In this document: positions 7,417 to 12,848 of the stretch, one piece after another
Layout: the number at the start of each line of letters is the position of its first letter
Position numbering within the stretch: the stretch's first letter is position 1
Origin: an uncultured Alphaproteobacteria bacterium
GTDB taxonomy: Bacteria; Pseudomonadota; Alphaproteobacteria; HIMB59
Direction: 5' to 3'
Assembly (NCBI GenBank): GCA_902632575.1
Contig: CACPCY010000018.1
Location: forward strand, 1-12,848
DNA length: 12,848 bases
Made by a program: the position numbers and the translations under genes
Notes under the pieces: generated by a model
Database searches by the model: none
Told to the model about the DNA's origin: nothing
Seen by the model: the letters and a program-made list of their open reading frames with translations, nothing else

Positions 7417-8454
7417 ATGAAATTCAAACCCTTAGGAAACACTGACCTTCAAGTTAGCCTTATTTGCCTTGGAACAATGACGTGGGGAGAACAAAACACT
7501 GAAAATGAGGCATTTGAACAAATGGATTACTCTATGGAGCAAGGAGTCAATTTCTTTGATACCGCTGAGTATTATTCGGTTAAAGGCAAGGAAGCAACAT
7601 ATGGTAGCACTGAGAAAATAATTGGTAATTGGTTTAAACAAAAAAATAATAGAGATAAAATAATACTAGCATCAAAAGTTGCTGGTCCAGATGTAAGGTG
7701 GATAAGAGGTGGCGGTTTACAATTCAACGAGAAACATTTCACTGAGGCATTAGAGGGAAGTTTAAAAAGGTTACAAACAGATTATATTGATCTTTATCAG
7801 CTCCACTGGCCAGAGAGAAAAACAAATTTTTTTGGTAGATTAGGATATAAAAATTACAAAGATGAAAAAGAGTGGACACCCTTTGAAGAAATATTATTGA
7901 CAGCAAAAAAATTTATTGATCAAGGTAAGATTAGATATCTAGGTTTATCTAATGAAACCCCTTACGGCCTTTCCAATTATATTAATATATCCAAATATAA
8001 AAATTTACCTAGAGTGATGTCTGTTCAAAATCCATACAGTTTATTAAATCGAACTTATGAGGTAGGTATGTCAGAAATATCAATCAGAGATCAGGTAGGT
8101 TTGTTAGCCTACTCACCATTAGCATGTGGTGTATTAACAGGAAAATACAGAAACTCCAAAAAACCTGACGGTGCTAGATTAACAATTTGGGAAGATTGGA
8201 CAAGATACACCAATGAGAGATCAATGGTTGCAACAGAGCAATATTGTAAAATTGCTGAGGATCACAGTTTTACCCCAACTGAATTATCACTAGCATTCGT
8301 CAATCAACAAGAATTTGTAACAAGCAATATCATTGGTGCAACTAAAATGGATCAATTGAAAGAGAATATAAATTCAGTAAATATAGAATTATCGAGTGAA
8401 ATAATTGATAAGATCAATGATGTACACGAAAATAATCCATCACCAGCACCTTAA
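7417..8454 (+). CDS. aldo/keto reductase, Tas-like
   Basis: This 345-aa NADPH-dependent oxidoreductase has the AKR (beta/alpha)8 barrel. It keeps the catalytic tetrad: D48 and Y53 in FFDTAEYYS, K87 in ASKVAG and H130 in YQLHWPE. Other family blocks are the N-terminal LGNTDLQVSLICLGTMTWGE, IRYLGLSNETPYG, VQNPYSLLNR and the cofactor-binding IIGATKMDQLKENI near the C-terminus. Length and the DTAEYY and QLHWPER blocks point to the group containing E. coli Tas, whose physiological substrate is unclear. It begins an operon with a pterin dehydratase (three-base gap) and a DUF3429 gene. The start has no Shine-Dalgarno but a well-placed promoter just before it, consistent with leaderless translation. 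Confidence 0.93.
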   Translation: MKFKPLGNTDLQVSLICLGTMTWGEQNTENEAFEQMDYSMEQGVNFFDTAEYYSVKGKEATYGSTEKIIGNWFKQKNNRDKIILASKVAGPDVRWIRGGGLQFNEKHFTEALEGSLKRLQTDYIDLYQLHWPERKTNFFGRLGYKNYKDEKEWTPFEEILLTAKKFIDQGKIRYLGLSNETPYGLSNYINISKYKNLPRVMSVQNPYSLLNRTYEVGMSEISIRDQVGLLAYSPLACGVLTGKYRNSKKPDGARLTIWEDWTRYTNERSMVATEQYCKIAEDHSFTPTELSLAFVNQQEFVTSNIIGATKMDQLKENINSVNIELSSEIIDKINDVHENNPSPAP

Positions 8455-8457
8455 ATT

Positions 8458-8700
8458 ATGACTGATTGGCCAAAAGATAATAAGGGAAGATTATCAAAAA
8501 CTTTTGAATTTAAAAATTACAGAAAAAGCTTTGCATTTACTAGCCAAGTAGCAATGTTATCTGAAAAAAAAAATCATCATCCACAAATAATTTTAGATTA
8601 CGGAACTGTCACTATATCACTTATTTCTCATGACGTTCAGAAAGTTACCCAAAGAGATCTAGATTTAGCAGTTCAAATCGATAAACTTTACCAAGAATGA
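8458..8700 (+). CDS. 4a-hydroxytetrahydrobiopterin dehydratase (PCD/DCoH family)
   Basis: This 80-aa cytoplasmic protein should dehydrate 4a-hydroxytetrahydropterins, the product of aromatic amino acid hydroxylases. The family signature is complete: E36-xxx-H40-H41-P42, then Y48, H58 and D67 at the expected spacings. It is shorter than typical PCDs (about 95-110 aa): it starts close to the first beta strand and lacks most of the N-terminal helix. The ATG is three bases after the aldo/keto reductase stop, and its own stop overlaps the next ATG (ATGA), so the three genes form one unit. No aromatic hydroxylase gene is in the window, so its pterin substrate here is unknown. Some bacterial PCD-like proteins are thought to serve other pterin cofactors such as molybdopterin. 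Confidence 0.9.
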   Translation: MTDWPKDNKGRLSKTFEFKNYRKSFAFTSQVAMLSEKKNHHPQIILDYGTVTISLISHDVQKVTQRDLDLAVQIDKLYQE

Positions 8701-9095
8701 TCTACCTAATAGGTGTCCCTGGTTTAATTCCTTTTTATTTATGTTTTTATAATATCGATTTAATATTTCTCGATTTTAATAAAGATATGTTTGTTTATTA
8801 TTCTGCAGTGATTATGTCTTTTTTAGGAGCAGTGTATTGGGGAGTCTATCTAAAATCAAAAAATAATATTGCTATCTTATTTAGTGTTTGTCCTGCCGTT
8901 TATGCGTTTTTGGTTTTAGCATTTGATTTAAAATTTGATGAAACCATAGGACTTTTTATAGTAGGTTACTTTATAGTTTTATGCTTTGATTTCTTTTTTT
9001 ATTTTAGAGAAAAAATAATTCAAACTGACTATTTCATTTTAAGATTAATATTAACTGCAGGTATCGCTCCCGCACATATTCTGTATGTAATTTAA
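8697..9095 (+). CDS. DUF3429 family membrane protein
   Basis: This 132-aa hydrophobic protein has about five predicted membrane helices and no signal peptide beyond the first helix. It matches the DUF3429 pattern: GVPGLIPFY in helix 1, then YYSAVIMSFLGAVYWGVYLK (about 40-59) in helix 2, the most conserved part of the family, and a C-terminal helix ending GIAPAHILYVI. Function is unknown. It is translationally coupled to the pterin dehydratase through an ATGA overlap and ends the operon. The convergent chrR-like gene stops nine bases away. The AT-only inverted repeat at 9088-9107 spans this junction but has no GC stem or T-tract. Confidence 0.78.
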   Translation: MIYLIGVPGLIPFYLCFYNIDLIFLDFNKDMFVYYSAVIMSFLGAVYWGVYLKSKNNIAILFSVCPAVYAFLVLAFDLKFDETIGLFIVGYFIVLCFDFFFYFREKIIQTDYFILRLILTAGIAPAHILYVI

Positions 9096-9104
9096 TAATG
9101 TAAA

Positions 9105-9719
9105 TTAATTAGCGAATAAGTTCAGTAACTTGCCAAATTTACCAGAGAACTTTATTTTGCCGTGAGTATAAGCTAGTCCAATACAGCCGGTTTGAGCATT
9201 ACCAACGGGAGTGTGATCGTGATCGTCACTTCTAACTTGGACAGATCCTTGTTTATAGTTTCCGTACTCATCGCTATAAGAACCATGTAATACTAAGAAG
9301 CTTTCATTCCCTTCATGAGTGTGTTGAGGGATCTTTGCACCAGGCATTACGTGGATAAGCTCTAATTTCTCATTATTATCTTTAGGAAGAATAGAAGCAA
9401 TTTTAACATCTTTGAAAGACTTCCATTTAATACCATTATTTCTGAAATGTGATTTGAGAGTGGCTGGTAATTGATTTAGAAGCGGATCATGATCTTCGGT
9501 AATTTGAGTTATCAATTTTTCATTTTTTGTTTGGGTTAAAACTTTGTCCCATAAATCTTTAGATAATGGCGATATCTCAGTTTTATTTAAAAAATATCCA
9601 CCAACTTCGTTAATTGCAGAGTTCATCAATCTATTTTCAGGAACGACCTCAGCTAAGCACTGTTGAAATATGAGACTAGCCGGAGAATTAACGGGCGTAC
9701 TAAGAATTTCAAATGTCAT
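9105..9719 (-). CDS. chrR: ChrR-like cupin anti-sigma factor, N-terminal zinc ligands missing
   Basis: This 204-aa protein is collinear with Rhodobacter ChrR, the anti-sigma factor that releases RpoE on singlet oxygen. The C-terminal cupin metal site is intact: H133, H135, E139 and H169, with the same spacings as H141, H143, E147 and H177 of ChrR, within MPGAKIPQHTHEGNE and DHDHTPVG. The N-terminal anti-sigma region is recognisable by SLIFQQCLAEVV and INEVGGYFL but lacks the ligands of the zinc anti-sigma domain (His6 and the His-x3-Cys-x2-Cys cluster); only C21 remains near that place. The start is directly after the sigma gene stop (TAA then ATG), in the same frame, so translation is probably by reinitiation. 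Alternatively it could be a ChrR-type cupin no longer acting as an anti-sigma factor. Confidence 0.82.
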   Translation of the reverse strand: MTFEILSTPVNSPASLIFQQCLAEVVPENRLMNSAINEVGGYFLNKTEISPLSKDLWDKVLTQTKNEKLITQITEDHDPLLNQLPATLKSHFRNNGIKWKSFKDVKIASILPKDNNEKLELIHVMPGAKIPQHTHEGNESFLVLHGSYSDEYGNYKQGSVQVRSDDHDHTPVGNAQTGCIGLAYTHGKIKFSGKFGKLLNLFAN

Positions 9720-10316
9720 TTAATTAACCATACTTCCGCCATCATTATTTAGATTAACCATACTGCCGTCTTGTTCCAATTTGCCGCGGATCTTCTCTAA
9801 TGCTAGACGAATTCTTGATTTTACAGTGCCTAATGGGATTTTAGTGATCTCAGCGATTTCACCATGTGATTTTTCCTCAAAGAAATTCATTTTTAGCAGA
9901 TCTAGTTGATCTTTTGGTAGATCATCTAAATATTGTGCCACCATTTCAAACTTTTGATCATGTTCGATATTTTCATCTGCTTTGGATTCAACGGGAGGCA
10001 AAATGGCAGTCTCAATGTCCTCTAAGACAGCTTTTCTGGTTTTTCTTAAAATATCTATTTTTTTATTCCGAGCGATAGTATAAATCCAGGTGCTTGGTGA
10101 GGCTACTGAAGAGTCATAATAATCTGCTTTCGTCCAGATAATCGTCATGGTTTCTTGAATTATTTCTTCTGCGACGGCATCATCTGCACCTGATTTCATT
10201 AAAAAAGACTTTAGCCTCGGACCAAAATAATCAAAAATTTTTTTAAAACTCCCAATATCCTGCCTTTCAGCAATATTGTGAAGTGCCTCCACAAAGGGAT
10301 TTTTAACTTTTACCAT
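9720..10316 (-). CDS. rpoE: ECF sigma factor, RpoE of the ChrR-regulated (ECF11-like) type
   Basis: This 198-aa ECF sigma factor closely parallels Rhodobacter RpoE. Region 2 (about 22-92) includes FGPRLKSFLMKSGADDAVAE, EIIQETMTIIWTKA and STWIYTIARNKKIDILRK. Region 4 (about 123-178) has the helix-turn-helix SHGEIAEITKIPLGTVKSRI. In Rhodobacter this factor drives the singlet-oxygen response (photolyase, lipid and other repair genes); none of those targets is in the window. The ATG at 10316 is chosen because GGAGAG (10326-10321) sits just upstream. The open frame runs 15 codons further, with ATGs at 10334 and 10361 that lack as good a site. The C-terminus carries an unusual tail with GSMVN twice. 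The next gene is the chrR-like gene with no spacing. Confidence 0.93.
   Translation of the reverse strand: MVKVKNPFVEALHNIAERQDIGSFKKIFDYFGPRLKSFLMKSGADDAVAEEIIQETMTIIWTKADYYDSSVASPSTWIYTIARNKKIDILRKTRKAVLEDIETAILPPVESKADENIEHDQKFEMVAQYLDDLPKDQLDLLKMNFFEEKSHGEIAEITKIPLGTVKSRIRLALEKIRGKLEQDGSMVNLNNDGGSMVN
9723..9770 (-). repeat. imperfect 18-base direct repeat in the sigma factor tail
   Basis: Copies at 9723-9740 and 9753-9770 agree at 16 of 18 bases and are offset by 30 bases. In the protein this gives two GSMVN copies ten residues apart at the extreme C-terminus, beyond the region 4 helices. The 12 bases between the copies are not repeated. Confidence 0.8.
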
Positions 10317-10320
10317 CAAT

Positions 10321-10326
10321 CTCTCC
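10321..10326 (-). promoter_or_regulatory. Shine-Dalgarno deciding the rpoE start
   Basis: GGAGAG on the minus strand lies four bases (six counting from GGAG) before the ATG at 10316. It is the best ribosome binding site among the possible in-frame starts and supports the shorter 198-aa protein. Confidence 0.65.
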
Positions 10327-10395
10327 AAGTACATTTTTCCATTTATTATTTTAAAAAGCAATCTTAATTGGTATATTCACTGACATTAAAACACC

Positions 10396-10872
10396 ATGTT
10401 TAAACAAAAATTATTATATTTGACTTTATCCTTAACTTTTTTAATAAGTAATTTGTTTGCTACACACTCCATTGACTTTGAGCATGGCAAGTGGTCCTTT
10501 AAAAAAATAAACAATAAAACATGTTCAATCTTTCAAGTACCCACATCAGAAAAAGGTGATTACACGAATAGAGGTTCAGTAATTTTTTATGTGTTTAAGG
10601 AAGGTGCAGCTGAATACGTAAGAATAGATGCTGGTTATCCTTATGACTCACAAAAATATGTGAAAGTTACTATTGACTCTAAAAATTATCAATTTTTTGG
10701 AGAAGACGATTCTGCTTGGTCAATGGCAGATGATACTGTCATCATTGAAGCTTTAAAAGCTGGCAAAAAAATGTCAGTTGTTGGATATTCTAAAAGAGGT
10801 ACAGAGACAACAGATACATACACGTTAATTGGTTTTACTAACGCGTATAATTCTCTTCAACAAGACTGCTAA
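10396..10872 (+). CDS. invasion-associated locus B (IalB) family secreted protein
   Basis: This 158-aa protein has a clear Sec signal peptide (cleavage probably after NLFA at residue 22) followed by one IalB domain. Recognisable parts are HGKWSFKK, the segment [21 protein letters not shown], a [24 protein letters not shown] stretch read as two adjoining blocks, and [15 protein letters not shown]43 and the terminal C158 are the only cysteines of the mature protein and could form a disulfide. IalB proteins are periplasmic or surface proteins common in alphaproteobacteria. Despite the name there is no reason to infer virulence here. It is divergent from the sigma factor gene (79-base gap holding both promoters) and lies four bases upstream of argG. 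No convincing promoter or sigma-E motif could be picked out in the gap. Confidence 0.87.
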   Translation: MFKQKLLYLTLSLTFLISNLFATHSIDFEHGKWSFKKINNKTCSIFQVPTSEKGDYTNRGSVIFYVFKEGAAEYVRIDAGYPYDSQKYVKVTIDSKNYQFFGEDDSAWSMADDTVIIEALKAGKKMSVVGYSKRGTETTDTYTLIGFTNAYNSLQQDC

Positions 10873-10876
10873 GAAA

Positions 10877-12070
10877 ATGAAAAATAAAATTGTTTTAGCC
10901 TACTCAGGCGGGTTGGACACAAGTGTCATTTTAAAATGGCTACAAACAGAATATAATGCGGATGTCATTGCGTATGCAGCAGATCTTGGTCAAGGCGCAG
11001 AATTAACTGAAGCGAAAATCAAAGCAAAAAAACTTGGTGCAAAGAAAATATACATTGAAAATTTAAAAGAGGAATTTGTTCGAGATTATGTTTTTCCAAT
11101 GTATCGTTGTAATACAATTTATGAGGGGGAGTATCTTTTGGGCACGTCAATTGCTCGACCATTAATCGCAAAAAGACAAATTGAGATTGCAAAAAAAGAA
11201 AAAGCTAATGCTGTCTCTCATGGAGCAACAGGCAAAGGAAATGACCAAGTGCGTTTTGAATTTTCTTACTACGCCTTAGAGCCTAAAATAAAAGTTATCG
11301 CACCTTGGAGGGAGTGGAATTTATTATCAAGAACTAAATTGTTGGAATTTGCTGCTAAAAACAAAATTCCTATCATGAAACATAATAAAAAGGAGTCCCC
11401 TTATAGTGTAGATGCAAATGTTCTTCATCGATCAGCAGAGGGAAAAATATTGGAAGACCCATGGAAAAGACCACCTGAAAATGTTTTTGGTATTTCAAAA
11501 AGCCCTCAGTCAGCTCCTAATAGAGAGACTGTAATTACTATTCAATTTAAAAATGGTGATCCTATTGCTATTAACGGAAAAAAGCTCTCACCATTTAATC
11601 TATTAGAAAAGTTAAATAAACTAGGAGCAGCAAATGGGATAGGAAGAGTGGATATTGTAGAAAATAGATACGTAGGAATTAAATCACGCGGTGTCTATGA
11701 AACACCAGGCGGTACAATTCTTCTCAAAGCCCACCGTGCAATGGAGAGTATTACTTTGGATAGAGAGGAAGTTTTTACCAAAGACGAGCTAATGCCTAAA
11801 TATGCAAGATTAATTTACAATGGTTATTGGTTTACACCAGAAAGAGTAATGATGCAAAAAGCAATTGACGCCACTCAGAAAAGAGTGAACGGTGAAGTGA
11901 AATTAGCCTTATACAAAGGTAATGTGATTATTATTGGAAGAAAATCCCCTAATAGTATGTATGACGAAGATCTTGCAACCTTTGAATCTTCAAATTACGA
12001 TCAGCGAGAAGCAGAGGGTTTTATAAAGCTGAATGCTTTAAGACTAAAAAAAAATAAAATTAAATTTTAA
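10877..12070 (+). CDS. argG: argininosuccinate synthase
   Basis: It joins citrulline and aspartate with ATP to give argininosuccinate, the penultimate step of arginine synthesis. The 397-aa length is typical. Motifs are the N-type ATP pyrophosphatase loop AYSGGLDTS (8-16), [14 protein letters not shown] (115-128) for citrulline/aspartate binding, [14 protein letters not shown] (176-189), and the C-terminal GYWFTPER region. The frame is open 16 codons upstream, but the ATG at 10877 is the start that aligns with the family (KIVLAYSGG follows at once), and the upstream stretch belongs to the IalB gene. No strong Shine-Dalgarno is seen, only a purine-rich AAGAAA. With a four-base gap to the IalB gene, co-transcription is likely. 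No other arginine gene is in the window. Confidence 0.97.
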   Translation: MKNKIVLAYSGGLDTSVILKWLQTEYNADVIAYAADLGQGAELTEAKIKAKKLGAKKIYIENLKEEFVRDYVFPMYRCNTIYEGEYLLGTSIARPLIAKRQIEIAKKEKANAVSHGATGKGNDQVRFEFSYYALEPKIKVIAPWREWNLLSRTKLLEFAAKNKIPIMKHNKKESPYSVDANVLHRSAEGKILEDPWKRPPENVFGISKSPQSAPNRETVITIQFKNGDPIAINGKKLSPFNLLEKLNKLGAANGIGRVDIVENRYVGIKSRGVYETPGGTILLKAHRAMESITLDREEVFTKDELMPKYARLIYNGYWFTPERVMMQKAIDATQKRVNGEVKLALYKGNVIIIGRKSPNSMYDEDLATFESSNYDQREAEGFIKLNALRLKKNKIKF

Positions 12071-12084
12071 GTTATAGTAACGAG

Positions 12085-12848
12085 CTATCCCCTGGTTAAG
12101 AAATAATCAGAGATTCCAAGATCCATTAAGTCAGCAATCACATTAATGATTTGATCTTTATGTTCCGGGCCTACCAAAATTCTATACATTACAGGATCAG
12201 AAACTAACGTTGGTCTCACTTCAACTCGAGTCCCTAATTTCTTAGAAATATCGGCGGCAACTATTTCAGATACATTCTCTTTTTTAAAAGCCCCAACTTG
12301 GATAAACGCAGATTGATTTGGATCATATGAAGTCATGGACTCAATTTGGCCAGTTAGGCTATCTGTAAGTGCGGAAATAATAACTTTTTGATTTGGTTTC
12401 GGCTTTGATTTTACTTTAAAACTAGAGTCAAAGATAACATCAATGGCCTCTTCAAGATTTTGATTTTCTTTAAAATTAAGAGCGGCTATTAGTGAGTCTA
12501 ATAGCTCCTCATTTACCACTTCTTCTGTATTCATTATTTCCTCTAATTTTTCTTCCAACGCTTGATTTAAAGCATTCAACTGTTCTTCATTAACGGTTTC
12601 CTTTTCTATGATTTTTTCCTTTGGTATCGATTTTGGATTTTGATCATTAACATCCCAGTTTAATGTGAATGTATCAGATATATTTGTTATATCGTTACTA
12701 GCTTCAATTGTTAGATCTAATGAACCAGCACTTATCGGAGGATTGCCAACAAAAGTATATTGCGATGGTAAGAAAATAAGCCATGATGGTAAGATACCAC
12801 CATCAGCCATTTTCACACTGTATCTGGTTTTTCCGCTACCCTCTAAGT
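12085..12848 (-). CDS. C-terminal part of Ig/cadherin-like envelope protein with SPOR domain (5' partial)
   Basis: The reading frame stays open to the right edge, so the true start lies outside; the GTG at 12816 is not credible as a start because it sits inside a domain. The order of parts is: the end of a cadherin/dystroglycan-type Ig repeat (MADGGILPSWLIFLPSQ, TFVGNPPISAGSLDLTIEASN, SDTFTLNWDV); an acidic helical linker with a doubled motif (VNEEQLNALNQAL and VNEELLDSLIAAL); a Lys/Pro-rich spacer; and a C-terminal SPOR-like domain (SAFIQVGAFKKENV through MYRILVGPEHKDQ to the end). SPOR domains bind denuded peptidoglycan glycan strands, often at division sites. Together these suggest a large envelope protein attached to the cell wall. 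The upstream part may hold more repeats. The SPOR match is moderate, the Ig match good. Confidence 0.72.
   Translation of the reverse strand, partial: LEGSGKTRYSVKMADGGILPSWLIFLPSQYTFVGNPPISAGSLDLTIEASNDITNISDTFTLNWDVNDQNPKSIPKEKIIEKETVNEEQLNALNQALEEKLEEIMNTEEVVNEELLDSLIAALNFKENQNLEEAIDVIFDSSFKVKSKPKPNQKVIISALTDSLTGQIESMTSYDPNQSAFIQVGAFKKENVSEIVAADISKKLGTRVEVRPTLVSDPVMYRILVGPEHKDQIINVIADLMDLGISDYFLTRG

Noticed and set aside
9088..9107. Inverted repeat TAATTTA/TAAATTA with a 6-base loop between the convergent DUF3429 and chrR-like genes.
   Set aside because: The stem is entirely A-T, with no following T-tract, so it is unlikely to be an intrinsic terminator.
10317..10395. Possible sigma-E autoregulatory promoter (TAAGA-like -10 on the minus strand).
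   Set aside because: No TGATCC-like -35 at the proper distance; a lone TAAGA in AT-rich DNA is not evidence.
10829..10876. A 16-residue N-terminal extension of ArgG.
   Set aside because: It overlaps the IalB coding sequence and lies upstream of the family's conserved N-terminus; the ATG at 10877 fits better.
12046..12070. AT palindrome followed (on the minus strand) by a run of nine T beyond the end of the SPOR gene.
   Set aside because: The stem is only about five A-T pairs and lies within argG coding sequence; too weak to call a terminator.
12085..12816. Calling the SPOR protein a complete 243-aa gene starting at GTG 12816.
   Set aside because: The frame continues open to the window edge and the supposed start sits within an Ig-like repeat, so the gene is 5' partial.

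Overview
The window is a gene-dense, AT-rich stretch (roughly one third G+C by eye). It looks like the chromosome of a small-genome marine alphaproteobacterium of the SAR11/Pelagibacterales or HIMB59/AEGEAN-169 kind. That placement is inferred from very short intergenic gaps, Lys/Asn/Ile-rich proteins, an alphaproteobacterial RpoE-ChrR pair, an IalB-family protein, and a tsaD locus divergent from a mitofilin-like/HemY pair. No tRNA, rRNA, CRISPR array, insertion sequence or phage gene was seen. No gene-free gap exceeds about 130 bases.

Layout, left to right. (1) 102-3436, minus: tsaD, an EVE-domain protein and acs, joined by short overlaps. (2) 3466-4694, plus: a single-TM mitofilin-like protein coupled by TAATG to a HemY N-terminal-domain protein lacking its usual TPR half. 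The neighbours hemC and hemD, expected here in many alphaproteobacteria, are absent. (3) 4691-5575, minus: an EamA-type transporter that shares its stop bases with the HemY-like gene. (4) 5703-7346, minus: a BI-1/YccA membrane protein followed by a secreted polysaccharide-lyase-like protein. A strong intrinsic terminator lies inside the lyase signal-peptide codons. (5) 7417-9095, plus: a tight operon of a Tas-like aldo/keto reductase, a pterin-4a-carbinolamine dehydratase and a DUF3429 membrane protein. (6) 9105-10316, minus: an ECF sigma factor of the singlet-oxygen RpoE type and a ChrR-like anti-sigma factor, separated only by one stop codon. (7) 10396-12070, plus: a secreted IalB-family protein, then argG four bases later. 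(8) 12085 to the right edge, minus: the C-terminal part of a larger envelope protein with a cadherin/Ig-like repeat, an acidic helical linker and a SPOR domain.

Most genes are housekeeping: acetate activation, tRNA t6A synthesis, arginine synthesis. I found no clearly new multi-gene system. The observations most worth following are the terminator embedded in the lyase gene, the ChrR-like protein that keeps its cupin metal site but has lost the N-terminal zinc ligands, the shrunken hem/mitofilin locus, the Ig-SPOR protein, and an arginine-to-leucine change in a core motif of Acs.
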